A DNA stretch of 64,000 nucleotides from Pseudohalocynthiibacter aestuariivivens (GCF_011040495.1 NZ_CP049037.1:496001-560000), one strand, 5' to 3'. Positions 36,474 through 49,109 are shown, counted from the first letter of the stretch. Numbers and translations: made by a program. The notes: generated from the letters alone by a model not told the origin.

Positions 36474-37337
36474 TCAGCTCTCGCGCGAGATAACGAAACG
36501 CGCCAATTGCTGCAAGGTTTCCGCGTCCTTACCGTAAATAGATAGAGCATCCACAGCATCGTCAACCAGCGCGGCGGCGCGGCGCTTTGCCCCATCCAAT
36601 CCCAATAGCGACACAAACGTGGCCTTGCCCGCAGCAGCATCCTTGCCCACGGCCTTGCCCGCGGCGTCGGCATCTCCGGTCACGTCGATCACATCATCCT
36701 GAATTTGGAACGCCAGCCCGACAGCGGCAGCATACCGCCGCAGCGGATCGGTATCGGCCCCTGCCATCCGCGCGCCGCATGTCGCCGCCCAGTCGATCAA
36801 GGCCCCGGTCTTGCCAGCCTGAAGGGCTGTGATCTGCGCGATGTCCAGCGGCTCTGACGCAGTTTCGGCCGCAATATCCAGTGCTTGCCCCAGAACCATG
36901 CCTTGTGCCCCTGCCGCCTTTGCAAGGTTCAGTGCCAGTTCCGCGCGCACCTCTCCTGCACCAACGTCGGGATGCGTGGTCAGTTCAAACGCCAGCGCCT
37001 GCAATGCATCACCGGCCAGAATTGCGGTCGCTTCATCCCAGCGGATATGCACCGTCGGTTGCCCGCGGCGCAGCGCGTCATCGTCCATGGCAGGCAGGTC
37101 ATCATGGACCAGACTATAGGCCTGCATCGCCTCGATGGCCGCTGCAGGCCACAGCGCCCGGTCCGCGCCCACACCGTGCAGCCGTGCCCCCTCGATCACC
37201 AACATAGCGCGAATGCCCTTGCCACCCGTAACGGCGTAACGCATCGCCTGCGCAACCGGGGCATCCCCAATAGCGGTGAGCACATGCGCCAGATGCGCCG
37301 CGACCGCACGCTGCGTTGCTTCCAGCTTGTCCTGCAC
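36474..37337 (-). CDS. ispA: Polyprenyl (farnesyl/geranylgeranyl) diphosphate synthase
   Basis: The 287-aa trans-prenyltransferase has both Asp-rich motifs: DDLPAMDDD (FARM) and DDVIDVTGD (SARM). The size and the small residues before FARM fit a farnesyl diphosphate synthase. It supplies FPP for quinones and carotenoids. It lies between xseB (5 nt) and dxs (46 nt). Confidence 0.93.
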   Translation of the reverse strand: MQDKLEATQRAVAAHLAHVLTAIGDAPVAQAMRYAVTGGKGIRAMLVIEGARLHGVGADRALWPAAAIEAMQAYSLVHDDLPAMDDDALRRGQPTVHIRWDEATAILAGDALQALAFELTTHPDVGAGEVRAELALNLAKAAGAQGMVLGQALDIAAETASEPLDIAQITALQAGKTGALIDWAATCGARMAGADTDPLRRYAAAVGLAFQIQDDVIDVTGDADAAGKAVGKDAAAGKATFVSLLGLDGAKRRAAALVDDAVDALSIYGKDAETLQQLARFVISRES

Positions 37338-37342
37338 AGGCG

Positions 37343-37585
37343 TTACTGCGCCTCGACCGGAGTTGTTCCGGTGGGTTGACCGCTGGCATCCAGAGTGATC
37401 GCCGCAACTTTCTCTTCTGCTTCTTTCAGTTTGTCTTCACAGCGTTTTTTCAATGCCGCACCGCGTTCGTACAAGGTGATTGACGCATCAAGCGCGACAT
37501 CGCCGCGCTCCAGTTGGCCGACCACCTGCTCCAGCTCGGTCATTGCCTCTTCAAACGTCATTTCCGAAACCGACTTATCGGCCAT
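37343..37585 (-). CDS. xseB: Exodeoxyribonuclease VII small subunit
   Basis: The 80-aa helical protein contains MTFEEAMTELEQVVGQLERGDVALDASITLYERG, the XseB signature. It joins XseA to degrade single-stranded DNA to oligonucleotides. The start at 37585 has GGAGG upstream; the longer frame from 37648 is not supported. It is the first gene of the xseB-ispA-dxs operon. Confidence 0.93.
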   Translation of the reverse strand: MADKSVSEMTFEEAMTELEQVVGQLERGDVALDASITLYERGAALKKRCEDKLKEAEEKVAAITLDASGQPTGTTPVEAQ

Positions 37586-37687
37586 TGGCGATGCCTCCCT
37601 GCTGGCTGAATGTCCGGGCACCTTAGCGATGCACGAGGCCGGGTTCAATTCGGTTGACGGCCTTTCGCTGTTCGGCTCAATTGAGGC

Positions 37688-38662
37688 ATGGCGCAGCCCG
37701 AATTCACCCCTCCTTCAGCGGATTTTGACAGTGCAATGGTGATTGCCCACCAGTTGGAATCGGCGTGCGCGACTGACCCGCGCGTGGCACAGATCAAACC
37801 GCGCGCTCTGATCCGCCATGTAAAAGGGAAACGGGCCATCTTTCACGCTGGGTTCGAGGGGCACGACGCCGTGGTGCGCTTGTTCTTGTCTCCCGACGAC
37901 GACACCGCAGCACGCGAATGGGACGAAATGCAGCGTCTCTGGCCATATATGAGCGAAGGCACCCTGCGCATCGCCCGACCGCTCTTTGCCTGTCCTGCGC
38001 ACGGTATTGTGGTCACTGCGGCCGTCCCCGGCACTCCGTTATTGGAGCATCTGTGGACATTAGACCCTGCCGACCGGTCGCCCTACCTGCCCGCGGCTGC
38101 GGATTGGTTGCACAAAAGCACAGCGATGAGCGAAGGCTGGCGCGTCGCCTCGGCCAAAGGCTGGCTGCGTCGCGCGCGTGCCGCGTCTGAACAACAGCCA
38201 TGGGCGCATCTCGCAGAACTGGAATCTGGCATTCTCACCGAAATGGCGCGACTGGCTGGGCAGATCGAAAAAGCCCAATGGCGCACAGCAATCAGCCATG
38301 GCGATTTTCACCCCAACAACCTGATTGCAAAAGAAAACCAACTTACCGGTATCGATATTGGCGGCTCGCGGCGGATGCCCATTTACAAGGATATGGCGCG
38401 GTTTCTGATGCATCTGGGGCGACGGCGCGTCGACATGGGTAGCCCGTTGATTTACGGCGTCAGTCGCGCAGGGTTCGAGGCATTCTGCGCCGCCTTCCAG
38501 CTAGAGCCCGTCGAACGCAATACGTTTCTGCCGTTCATGCTGGGGTTTGAGGCGCTGATCCGGGTCGAAACAGAATCGCTGCCCGCCTCGCGGATCAGAC
38601 GAGCCGAAAAGACCTATGGCGATCTGCTCGCGGATTTGCGGCGTAACGCGACACCTGCGTAA
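37688..38662 (+). CDS. Aminoglycoside phosphotransferase (APH)-fold protein
   Basis: The 324-aa protein has the kinase-like catalytic loop ISHGDFHPNNL (residues about 210) and a following GIDIGGSRRMPIYKDMARFL in place of the usual DFG-type metal loop. Such APH-family proteins phosphorylate small molecules (choline, aminoglycosides, sugars) or proteins. The substrate is unknown. It is divergent from xseB and convergent with lon. The metal-loop Asp is retained (GIDIGG), so activity is plausible. Confidence 0.75.
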   Translation: MAQPEFTPPSADFDSAMVIAHQLESACATDPRVAQIKPRALIRHVKGKRAIFHAGFEGHDAVVRLFLSPDDDTAAREWDEMQRLWPYMSEGTLRIARPLFACPAHGIVVTAAVPGTPLLEHLWTLDPADRSPYLPAAADWLHKSTAMSEGWRVASAKGWLRRARAASEQQPWAHLAELESGILTEMARLAGQIEKAQWRTAISHGDFHPNNLIAKENQLTGIDIGGSRRMPIYKDMARFLMHLGRRRVDMGSPLIYGVSRAGFEAFCAAFQLEPVERNTFLPFMLGFEALIRVETESLPASRIRRAEKTYGDLLADLRRNATPA

Positions 38663-38690
38663 GCCGACCTCCAGATACGCCGTCTCACAC

Positions 38691-38722
38691 AAAAAAAAGG
38701 GGCGCCATAAACGCCCCTTTTC
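38691..38722. terminator. Bidirectional terminator between kinase-like gene and lon
   Basis: AAAAGGGGCG / CGCCCCTTTT form a 10-bp stem with a 7-nt loop, flanked by runs of A on the left and T on the right. It works for both convergent genes. Confidence 0.88.
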
Positions 38723-38741
38723 AATATCTTATTGCAGCAAC

Positions 38742-41153
38742 TTAATGTGCTGTCGCACCGCTGCCCTTACTCTCGTTCTTGAGCGCGGCTTCGGCGGCGG
38801 CGGCCTCTTCGGCGGCCTCGTCCCATTCGATGGGTTCTGGCACTTCGGTCAGCGCCAGACGCAGCACATCGCGCACATGGGTCACCGGAATGATCTTCAT
38901 CCCCTCCTTCACGTTATCAGGGATTTCCACCAGATCCTTCTCGTTCTCCTGCGGGATGATCACGGTCTTAATCCCGCCGCGCAACGCCGCCAGCAGCTTT
39001 TCCTTCAAGCCGCCAATGGGCAGCGCATTGCCGCGCAACGTGACTTCGCCGGTCATGGCGATGTCCTTGCGCACCGGAATACCAGTCAGAACCGACACGA
39101 TGGATGTGACCATTGCCAGACCCGCTGACGGTCCATCCTTGGGTGTGGCCCCTTCGGGGACGTGAACGTGGATGTCCCACTTGTCAAAGCGCGGCGGCTT
39201 GATCCCCAATGTCGGTGCGACCGAACGGACATAGCTGGACGCCGCATCGATCGATTCCTTCATCACATCGCCCAGCTTGCCGGTGGTTTTCATCCGACCC
39301 TTGCCCGGCAGACGCAACGCCTCGATGTTCAGCAGTTCACCACCGACCGACGTATAGGCCAGCCCGGTGACGACACCGACCTGATCACGTTCTTCGGCCA
39401 GTCCGTATTTGAACTTTTTCACACCAAGGAAATCACCCAGATTGTCAGCGTCCACACGGATGGTTTCGGCCTCTTTCTTGATGATCTTTGTCACCGCCTT
39501 ACGCGCCACCTTGGCAATCTCGCGCTCAAGGTTCCGCACGCCCGCTTCGCGCGTATAGTGCCGGATCATACCGGTCAGCGCGTCATCGGTCAGCTCAAAC
39601 TCGTTCTTTTTCAGCCCGTGGTTCTTGACCTGCTTGCTCAACAGGTGCTGCTTGGCAATCTCGCGCTTTTCGTCTTCGGTATAGCCCGCCAGCGGGATGA
39701 TCTCCATCCGGTCCATCAATGGTCCCGGCATGTTGTAGCTGTTCGAAGTGGTCAGGAACATCACGTTCGAGAGGTCATATTCGACCTCCATGTAGTGATC
39801 CACAAAGGTAGAGTTTTGTTCCGGATCCAGCACTTCGAGCATCGCCGACGCCGGGTCACCCCGAAAATCCTGTCCCATCTTGTCGATCTCGTCGAGCAGG
39901 ATCAGGGGATTCGTGGTCTTGGCCTTTTTCAACGCCTGAATGATCTTACCGGGCATGGATCCGATATAGGTCCGCCGATGGCCGCGGATCTCGCTCTCGT
40001 CCCGGACGCCGCCGAGCGAGATACGGATGAATTCGCGACCCGTGGCACGCGCCACGGATTTACCCAAGGAGGTCTTGCCCACGCCCGGAGGGCCGACGAG
40101 GCACATGATCGGCCCCTTCAGCTTTTTCGAACGTTGCTGCACCGCGAGGTATTCGACAATGCGTTCCTTGACCTTCTCCAGACCATAGTGATCGTCGTCG
40201 AGGATCTTCTCCGCACGGCTCAGATCTTTCTTGACGCGCGACTTGGTGCCCCACGGGATCGACAGCATCCAGTCGAGGTAATTGCGCACTACGGTCGCCT
40301 CAGCACTCATGGGGCTCATGTTCTTGAGCTTCTTCAGCTCGCCCTCGGCCTTTTCGCGTGCTTCCTTGCTCAGCTTGGTTTCCTTGATGCGCGCTTCCAG
40401 CTCGGCAATCTCGCCTTCGCCCTCTTCGCCATCGCCCAGCTCCTTCTGAATGGCCTTCATCTGCTCATTCAGATAATATTCGCGCTGGGTGCGCTCCATC
40501 TGGGACTTGACGCGGGTCTTGATCTTCTTTTCGACCTGCAAGACGCTCATTTCGCCCTGCATCAGGCCATAAACCTTCTCCAGCCGCTCAGAAACGGACA
40601 GCGTTTCCAGCAGTTCCTGCTTTTGCTCCACCTCGATGCCCAGATGACCCGCGACCAGATCGGCCAGCCGCGCGGGCTCTTCCGAGCCGGACACAGCCGC
40701 CAGCGCCTCTTCGGGGATGTTCTTCTTGACCTTGGCGTAACGCTCGAACTCGTTGCCCACGGTGCGCAACAGCGCCTCAATCGTGGCAGCGTCACCCGGC
40801 ATCTCGGTCAGATACTCGGCACGCGCTTCAAAGAAGTCTTCATTCTCAAGGTATTCGACGATCCGCACCCGCGCGACACCCTCGACCAGCACCTTGACCG
40901 TGCCATCCGGCAGCTTCAGCAGTTGCAGCACATTGGCCAGAACGCCTGCCTTGTAGATACCGCCAACCTCGGGGTCATCCTCGCTGGGGTCGACCTGACT
41001 GGAGAGCAGGATTTGTTTGTCATCGGCCATCACCTCTTCTAGCGCGCGCACGGATTTGTCGCGGCCAACGAACAGCGGCACGATCATGTGCGGGAACACC
41101 ACGATATCGCGCAGTGGCAGCACCGGGTAAGAGGAATTGAGGGGCTCTTGCAT
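38742..41153 (-). CDS. lon: ATP-dependent protease Lon
   Basis: The 803-aa protein has the N-terminal LAN domain ([22 protein letters not shown]), the AAA+ Walker [14 protein letters not shown] and Walker B ILLDEIDK, and the C-terminal Ser-Lys protease domain ([12 protein letters not shown] for the Ser; [14 protein letters not shown] for the Lys). It degrades damaged and regulatory proteins. AAAGGA precedes the ATG. A heat-shock-type promoter lies about 100 nt upstream. Confidence 0.97.
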   Translation of the reverse strand: MQEPLNSSYPVLPLRDIVVFPHMIVPLFVGRDKSVRALEEVMADDKQILLSSQVDPSEDDPEVGGIYKAGVLANVLQLLKLPDGTVKVLVEGVARVRIVEYLENEDFFEARAEYLTEMPGDAATIEALLRTVGNEFERYAKVKKNIPEEALAAVSGSEEPARLADLVAGHLGIEVEQKQELLETLSVSERLEKVYGLMQGEMSVLQVEKKIKTRVKSQMERTQREYYLNEQMKAIQKELGDGEEGEGEIAELEARIKETKLSKEAREKAEGELKKLKNMSPMSAEATVVRNYLDWMLSIPWGTKSRVKKDLSRAEKILDDDHYGLEKVKERIVEYLAVQQRSKKLKGPIMCLVGPPGVGKTSLGKSVARATGREFIRISLGGVRDESEIRGHRRTYIGSMPGKIIQALKKAKTTNPLILLDEIDKMGQDFRGDPASAMLEVLDPEQNSTFVDHYMEVEYDLSNVMFLTTSNSYNMPGPLMDRMEIIPLAGYTEDEKREIAKQHLLSKQVKNHGLKKNEFELTDDALTGMIRHYTREAGVRNLEREIAKVARKAVTKIIKKEAETIRVDADNLGDFLGVKKFKYGLAEERDQVGVVTGLAYTSVGGELLNIEALRLPGKGRMKTTGKLGDVMKESIDAASSYVRSVAPTLGIKPPRFDKWDIHVHVPEGATPKDGPSAGLAMVTSIVSVLTGIPVRKDIAMTGEVTLRGNALPIGGLKEKLLAALRGGIKTVIIPQENEKDLVEIPDNVKEGMKIIPVTHVRDVLRLALTEVPEPIEWDEAAEEAAAAEAALKNESKGSGATAH

Positions 41154-41255
41154 GCTCTTTCCTTTGCAATGCCCGGGTCTGTGCCCAGGTCTTTATTGGC
41201 AAGAGGGTCCGGCCCCGCCTGGCGGCAGCCACGCCCTCTCCGTTACAGGAGGTTA

Positions 41256-41284
41256 ATCTGGGGCGCGCGTGCACCTGTTTCAAC
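41256..41284 (-). promoter_or_regulatory. Sigma-32-like promoter of lon
   Basis: On the minus strand GTTGAAA (41284-41278) and CCCCAGAT (41263-41256) are separated by 14 bp, close to the RpoH consensus CTTGAAA-N13-17-CCCCATNT. This places the transcription start near 41248, giving a leader of about 95 nt. The rest of the 305-nt gap 41154-41458 between lon and tgt shows no gene. Confidence 0.6.
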
Positions 41285-41458
41285 CTCGGTCGGGGCACAA
41301 TGCCCGCCCCTGCACCGCTCAGCAAGGGCGATCCGTTCACAAATGGCGTGAAATTTCAGCAATCGCGGGGCAACCCTTGCCGCAAATCGATTTCTCAAAT
41401 GTCTTTCAATGTTCTTCACGATACTCAACACCGTCCCGGAGTAATACCACGTCCACGT

Positions 41459-44347
<2,889 letters not shown>

Positions 44348-44426
44348 GACATCTCAGAACCGTTGCAGTTTTCCGGAACTGAGGCCATATCTCTTGCATT
44401 GGCACCCAATGTAAGGACGATCAGCC

Positions 44427-45320
44427 TTGGATATTGATACGCTGCTCAGCGATCTGCTGGAACAAAATCTGCTCTATCTTCTCGGTGCCGTGCTGCTGGT
44501 CGTCCTGGCGATCAAGGCCGTCAAGATCGTACCGCAATCCGAACAGCATGTGGTCGAACGCTTTGGCCGCCTGCATTCCGTTCTCGGGCCGGGAATCAAC
44601 CTGATCGTGCCGTTCCTCGACCGGATCGCGCACAAGATTTCAATCCTCGAACGGCAACTGCCGACCGCCAGTCAGGACGCCATCACCAAAGACAACGTGC
44701 TGGTGCAGGTCGACACGTCGGTTTTCTACCGGATCACCCAGCCGGAAAAAACCGTCTACCGTATCCGCGACGTCGATGCCGCGATTTCGACCACCGTGGC
44801 CGGGATTGTCCGTGCCGAGATTGGCAAGATGGACCTTGATGAGGTGCAGTCGAACCGGAATGAACTGATCGCGACGATCAAGGTACTGGTCGAGGATTCC
44901 GTTGATGACTGGGGTATCGAAGTCACCCGCGCCGAAATCCTCGACGTCAATCTGGATCAGGCCACGCGCGACGCCATGCTTCAACAGCTCAATGCCGAAC
45001 GCGCCCGCCGCGCGCAGGTGACCGAGGCCGAAGGCCATAAACGCAGTGTCGAACTGAACGCCGATGCCGAACTCTATGCTGCCGAACAGATCGCCAAGGC
45101 ACGCCGCATTCAGGCCGATGCCGAAGCCTATGCCACCTCTGCCGTGGCGCAGGCGATTGCCGCTAACGGGCTGGAGGCAGCGCAATATCAGGTCGCGCTA
45201 AAACAGGTCGAGGCGCTAAATGCGCTGGGGGCCAGCCCCGGATCATCCACCATCGTTGTCCCCGCCAGCGCGCTTGAGGCGTTCGGTGACGCGTTCAAGA
45301 TGCTAAAGGGCAAATCGTGA
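44427..45320 (+). CDS. SPFH/Band 7 membrane protein (QmcA/stomatin-like)
   Basis: The 297-aa protein has one N-terminal membrane segment (LYLLGAVLLVVLAIKAV), then the Band 7 domain (VPQSEQHVVERFGRLHSVLGPGIN) and an Ala/Glu-rich coiled coil (residues about 190-260). It forms ring assemblies in the membrane that modulate proteases such as FtsH. It starts on TTG, 9 nt after AAGGA. Its stop overlaps the GTG start of the NfeD-like gene, the usual partner. Confidence 0.9.
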   Translation: MDIDTLLSDLLEQNLLYLLGAVLLVVLAIKAVKIVPQSEQHVVERFGRLHSVLGPGINLIVPFLDRIAHKISILERQLPTASQDAITKDNVLVQVDTSVFYRITQPEKTVYRIRDVDAAISTTVAGIVRAEIGKMDLDEVQSNRNELIATIKVLVEDSVDDWGIEVTRAEILDVNLDQATRDAMLQQLNAERARRAQVTEAEGHKRSVELNADAELYAAEQIAKARRIQADAEAYATSAVAQAIAANGLEAAQYQVALKQVEALNALGASPGSSTIVVPASALEAFGDAFKMLKGKS

Positions 45321-45601
45321 CCCTGTCCGCCGCACTCTGGTCGCTGTGGTGGGTTTGGATTGCCGCCGCGCTGGTGTTGGCGATTGTCGAGGTCATGCTG
45401 CCCGGATTTCTTTTTCTGGGCTTTGCCATCGGCGCAGCACTTGTCGGGCTGTTGCTGGCCGTAACGGGCGGCGGCTGGGGCCTGCCGCTGCTACTGGTGA
45501 TTTTTGCCGCGCTGTCGCTGATCGCATGGGCGGCACTGCGCCGCACGTTTCGTTTACGCGAGGGGCAAGTGCGCTATTTCGAGGACGACGTGAATAAATA
45601 G
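45317..45601 (+). CDS. NfeD-like membrane protein
   Basis: The 94-aa protein has two to three membrane segments (VWIAAALVLAIVEVMLPGFLFLGFAIGAALVGLLLA) and a short C-terminal soluble part. It is a short NfeD form of the kind encoded next to SPFH proteins (YbbK-like, QmcB). It starts at GTG within the stop of the upstream gene (GTGA overlap), so translation is coupled. Confidence 0.88.
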   Translation: MTLSAALWSLWWVWIAAALVLAIVEVMLPGFLFLGFAIGAALVGLLLAVTGGGWGLPLLLVIFAALSLIAWAALRRTFRLREGQVRYFEDDVNK

Positions 45602-45726
45602 ACGACGAGGAATATTTTTTCCCGCCGCGCTACGTAACGTATGTCCGAAATCCTGGGTTACGCCCCCTGCGAAACCCTTTACCCTGCCCCGAATCGCAGC
45701 CCAGATAACTTCAACAGGAGCCACCT

Positions 45727-47127
45727 ATGTCCCCATCCGAGCCGGTTGAACCGTTGCAATTCGGCTGGGAGGAATGGGTCGGATTACCGGATCTGGGTGT
45801 GCCCGCGATCCGGGCCAAGGTCGATACCGGTGCTCGTACCTCGGCGCTTCATGCGTTCGATATCGAAACCTTCGGACCTGTGGCAAAACCCAAAGTCCGC
45901 TTTACCGTGCATCCCATTCCGGGGCGCGATGATCTGATCATCCCGTGTTCGGCACCGATCATCGACCGACGCGATGTGACCTCATCAAACGGCGAAAAGG
46001 AATCGCGCTTCGTCATTCAGACGAACCTTTCGGTGAACGGTGACCATTGGCCGATAGAGATCACGCTGACCAACCGGGCGGGCATGAACAGCCGGATGTT
46101 GCTGGGTCGGCAGGCGTTGAAGGATCACATCTCGATTGTCGCGACCGACCGGTTCCTACAGCCCGAACTCAGCTATGATGTCTATCACACAGCCAAGATG
46201 CGCCAATCCGCACCTGATCGTGCGTTGCGTATCGCGGTGCTCAGCCGCGAGGATAACTATTCGACCCGCCGTCTGGTCGAAGAGGGCGAAAAGCGCGGTC
46301 ATACGGTCGAGGTAATCAATACCACCCGCTGTTACATGGCAATCAACGCGATGGCCCCCGAAGTGCACTACGATGGCAAACGCTTGCCACGTTTTGATGC
46401 GGTGATCCCACGCATCGGTGCGTCGATCACGCCCTATGGTGCCGCGATCCTGCGCCAGTTCGAAACCATCGGCACATGGTGCGTCAACGGCAGCACCGGC
46501 ATCGTCGCCAGCCGGGACAAGCTGCACGCCCATCAGATCATGGCCCGCGCCAAAATCGGTATGCCCAACACGGCCTTTGCCGCCAGCCCACGCGATACCG
46601 GCAACATCATCGGCCTCGTCGGCACCGCCCCGTTGATCGTGAAACTGCTGGAATCGACCCAAGGCAAGGGTGTCGTGCTGGCCGAAACCCGCAAGGCGGC
46701 GGAATCGGTTATCGACGCCTTTCGCGGGCTCAAGGCGAACTTTCTCGTGCAGGATTTCGTCAAGGAAGCCGCCGGAGAGGATATTCGATGTCTTGTGATC
46801 GGTGGCAAGGTCGTGGCCTCGATGAAACGCACCGGTGCAGAGGGCGATTTTCGCTCGAACCTGCATCGCGGCGGTAGCGCCAAATCCGTGCGTATCACCA
46901 AGGAAGAACGCGATACCGCCCTGCGCGCGGCCAAGGCTTTTGACCTGAACATGGCCGGTGTTGATCTGCTGCGCGCTGAAAAAGGCCCCAAAGTACTAGA
47001 GGTCAATTCCTCCCCCGGCTTTGAGGGGATCGAGGGGTCGACGAGCAAGAATATCGTCGGCACGCTTTACGAGATGATCGAAACGCGCGTGCGTCCTGCG
47101 CCGATCCGCCGACGCAAGGTCAAGTAA
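45727..47127 (+). CDS. Retropepsin-like RimB domain fused to RimK-type ATP-grasp ligase
   Basis: The 466-aa protein has two parts. Residues about 10-155 form a retropepsin-like domain with the aspartic-protease motif [13 protein letters not shown] (Asp33-Thr-Gly) and the [16 protein letters not shown] segment, as in the ATP-dependent zinc protease/RimB family. Residues about 165-460 form a RimK ATP-grasp domain ([63 protein letters not shown]). RimK adds glutamates to ribosomal protein S6 and RimB trims them. AGGAG precedes the ATG. Confidence 0.9.
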   Translation: MSPSEPVEPLQFGWEEWVGLPDLGVPAIRAKVDTGARTSALHAFDIETFGPVAKPKVRFTVHPIPGRDDLIIPCSAPIIDRRDVTSSNGEKESRFVIQTNLSVNGDHWPIEITLTNRAGMNSRMLLGRQALKDHISIVATDRFLQPELSYDVYHTAKMRQSAPDRALRIAVLSREDNYSTRRLVEEGEKRGHTVEVINTTRCYMAINAMAPEVHYDGKRLPRFDAVIPRIGASITPYGAAILRQFETIGTWCVNGSTGIVASRDKLHAHQIMARAKIGMPNTAFAASPRDTGNIIGLVGTAPLIVKLLESTQGKGVVLAETRKAAESVIDAFRGLKANFLVQDFVKEAAGEDIRCLVIGGKVVASMKRTGAEGDFRSNLHRGGSAKSVRITKEERDTALRAAKAFDLNMAGVDLLRAEKGPKVLEVNSSPGFEGIEGSTSKNIVGTLYEMIETRVRPAPIRRRKVK

Positions 47128-47227
47128 CCGTTGCGCCCTTGTTGCGACCTCTCGTCACTGCCGGTGGTCTGGACGTGGGCTGCAGTAATCCCTATATGTT
47201 TGCTCAGGTAACGCAGCAGGCCCCAAC

Positions 47228-47590
47228 ATGACAGAGAACCCGCAGCCCTTTGAAGGCATTCCCCTGATCGCCCCGTCCAGCACCGACCATCCGCAATATG
47301 ATGCGATCGTCGAGGCGTGCCGCAGCGTGTTCGACCCCGAGATTCCGGTAAACATCTATGATCTGGGTTTGATCTACACTATCGACATTGACGCCGAAAA
47401 CGCGGTCAAGATCGTGATGACCCTGACCGCCCCCGGCTGTCCTGTGGCGGGCGAAATGCCCGGCTGGGTCGCGGAAGCGGTGGAACCTCTGGCCGGTATC
47501 AAACAGGTCGACGTGGAACTCACGTGGGAACCGCCCTGGGGCATGGACATGATGAGCGACGAAGCACGTCTGGAACTGGGGTTCATGTAG
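47228..47590 (+). CDS. sufT: SufT/MIP18-family Fe-S assembly protein (DUF59)
   Basis: The 120-aa protein has the DUF59 core (VFDPEIPVNIYDLGLIYTIDID; MTLTAPGCPVAGEMPGW with its conserved Cys; VELTWEPPWGMDMMSDEARLELG). SufT acts in maturation of Fe-S proteins. The SufA-like gene at 49110 is close but separated by the SatD/DUF3307 pair. Confidence 0.88.
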   Translation: MTENPQPFEGIPLIAPSSTDHPQYDAIVEACRSVFDPEIPVNIYDLGLIYTIDIDAENAVKIVMTLTAPGCPVAGEMPGWVAEAVEPLAGIKQVDVELTWEPPWGMDMMSDEARLELGFM

Positions 47591-47593
47591 GAC

Positions 47594-47640
47594 GCAAGCG
47601 TTTTGGCTTGCATTTCCCAAAAGCAAGCTGTATAACTTGC
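47594..47640. promoter_or_regulatory. Pair of 18-bp dyads before the SatD-like gene
   Basis: Site A is GCAAGC-GTTTTG-GCTTGC (47594-47611) and site B is GCAAGC-TGTATA-ACTTGC (47623-47640). Both have 6-bp arms and a 6-bp spacer, and start positions are 29 bp apart. Site B ends 2 nt before the ATG at 47643. An equally spaced pair precedes the DUF3307 gene. The SatD-like protein has a C-terminal HTH and is the best candidate ligand. Confidence 0.75.
47608..47636 (+). promoter_or_regulatory. Putative promoter of the SatD-like gene inside the dyads
   Basis: TTGCAT (47608-47613) and TATAAC (47631-47636) are 17 bp apart, a good sigma-70-type arrangement. Transcription would start near 47643, the A of the ATG, so the mRNA may be leaderless; no ribosome-binding site is visible. 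Both elements overlap the dyads, so a bound protein would block polymerase. Confidence 0.45.
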
Positions 47641-47642
47641 AT

Positions 47643-48272
47643 ATGCTTCGTACTGTCCTCACCGGCGACATCGTGAACTCTTCGGATATACCCCCCAAAG
47701 AGTTGGACGATTTGCTCGATACTCTCAATAATCTCGCAGTGGACATCTCGGGATGGCCAACTATGGGACGCCGCGAAACATTGACCGGTTTTGCACGTCG
47801 GGGGGGCGATGGTTGGCAGATCGTAATCAACAGCGCCCACTATACGCTCCGTCCCGCCCTCTGTGCCCAAGCCTACATTCGCGCCCGGAACGATGTCGCT
47901 GCCACACGCATCGCCGTTGCGACTGGTACGGGTCACATCCCCGACAATCCCAAAACTGACCTCAACAGCGCCTATGGTCTGGCGTTCACCGCGTCGGGCC
48001 GGCTGCTTGATGCATTGCCTTCACGGACGCTTATGGCGCATGCCGACGGTGGTGCGCTCGACGCAGTGTTTCGGCTGGCCGATCATATCTCGCAAGGTTG
48101 GACGCAGGCCCAAGCCCGCGCACTCTGCCTGATGCTGGCACCCGACCCCGGCCCCCGTCGCAAAGCGGCAGAGCGGCTCGGCATTTCCCGGCAGGCCGTT
48201 GACCAGGCGCTGGCCAGTGCCGGATATAATGCGCTGACAGACGCGCTGAATGCCATGGAAGCCGCACCATGA
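47643..48272 (+). CDS. SatD-like protein with C-terminal helix-turn-helix
   Basis: The 209-aa protein starts with LRTVLTGDIVNSSDI, resembling the N-terminus of the SatD family, and has a middle region with RRGGDGWQIVI and ARIAVATGTG-like strands. This suggests a nucleotide-binding or cyclase-like fold, which is inference. The C-terminal 30 residues (RKAAERLGISRQAVDQALASA) look like an HTH. SatD-like and DUF3307 genes are often neighbours. The start at 47643 is set by the conserved N-terminus. Confidence 0.78.
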   Translation: MLRTVLTGDIVNSSDIPPKELDDLLDTLNNLAVDISGWPTMGRRETLTGFARRGGDGWQIVINSAHYTLRPALCAQAYIRARNDVAATRIAVATGTGHIPDNPKTDLNSAYGLAFTASGRLLDALPSRTLMAHADGGALDAVFRLADHISQGWTQAQARALCLMLAPDPGPRRKAAERLGISRQAVDQALASAGYNALTDALNAMEAAP

Positions 48273-48278
48273 CGGCCC

Positions 48279-48325
48279 GCAAGCGTAATAGCTTGCTTTT
48301 CGACGAAGCAAGTAAAATGCATTGC
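48279..48325. promoter_or_regulatory. Pair of 18-bp dyads before the DUF3307 gene
   Basis: Site C is GCAAGC-GTAATA-GCTTGC (48279-48296) and site D is the imperfect GCAAGT-AAAATG-CATTGC (48308-48325). Start positions are again 29 bp apart, exactly as in the pair at 47594. The pair lies in the 73-nt gap between the two genes, so DUF3307 probably has its own promoter under the same control. TAAAAT at 48313 could be a -10 element. Confidence 0.72.
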
Positions 48326-48345
48326 AGACTATCGAGGGAATACCA

Positions 48346-49080
48346 ATGATCGCCACCCTCACTGCTCTCCTCTTTGCCCACGTCCTCGCCGACTTCGCGC
48401 TCCAAACCGACTGGATCAACGCCAACAAATCACGCCCGCTTGTGATGCTGCTGCACGGAGTTATCGTCTGGCTCACGGCCCATGCAGCCTTGGGCACTCC
48501 CTACGATCCGATCCTGACGGGACTCGCTGTCGCACATGTGGCAATCGACGCGACCAAGATACTGGCCGCGCGGCAATATAACCGGTTTCGCGGGTTTTCC
48601 GCCTTCATGGCCGATCAGGGCACGCATGGCTTAACACTACTGGCAGCCGCCTATATCGCCCCGACGCTATGGCAGGATGGCGCTTGGGCGCACCACCCCG
48701 GCCTTTTGCCGCTCTATGCGCTGCTGACTGGGTTCATCCTCAGCATCACCGCAGGCCAATACGCGGTCGGGCTGCTGATGCGTCCCCACAGCCAGCGTAT
48801 CCGCAATAACGGGCTGCGCGATGGCGGGCGGCTGATTGGTGTGCTGGAACGTGGGCTGATCTATCTGCTGATCCTTGCCAACCTGCCACTGGGAGTCGGT
48901 TTTCTGATCACCGCCAAATCCATTCTGCGCTATGGTACCGCCACGCGCGATCAACGCACGGCAGAATATGTCATCATCGGCACGCTCGCATCGTTTAGTT
49001 GGGCGATTGCTGTCGCGCTGGGCACGCAACTGTGGCTTTCTGCCCTGCCCCCGCTTGAGATCGCGACGCAGGCACATTAG
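48346..49080 (+). CDS. DUF3307 membrane protein
   Basis: The 244-aa protein has about six to seven hydrophobic segments and the DUF3307 start (LFAHVLADFALQTDWINANKSRPLVMLLHGVIVW, with an Asp/Gln/His-rich pattern). It is a predicted inner-membrane protein of unknown function. GAGGG lies 8 nt before the ATG. It is paired with the SatD-like gene and shares its repeat sites. Confidence 0.82.
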   Translation: MIATLTALLFAHVLADFALQTDWINANKSRPLVMLLHGVIVWLTAHAALGTPYDPILTGLAVAHVAIDATKILAARQYNRFRGFSAFMADQGTHGLTLLAAAYIAPTLWQDGAWAHHPGLLPLYALLTGFILSITAGQYAVGLLMRPHSQRIRNNGLRDGGRLIGVLERGLIYLLILANLPLGVGFLITAKSILRYGTATRDQRTAEYVIIGTLASFSWAIAVALGTQLWLSALPPLEIATQAH

Positions 49081-49109
49081 GTCTGAACTCAGAAACACGA
49101 GGTTCCACC

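Noticed and set aside
39162..41042. Long plus-strand frame (626 codons) inside lon
   Set aside because: It is antisense to a fully conserved lon gene and its translation shows no family features. Long antisense frames are common in GC-rich coding DNA.
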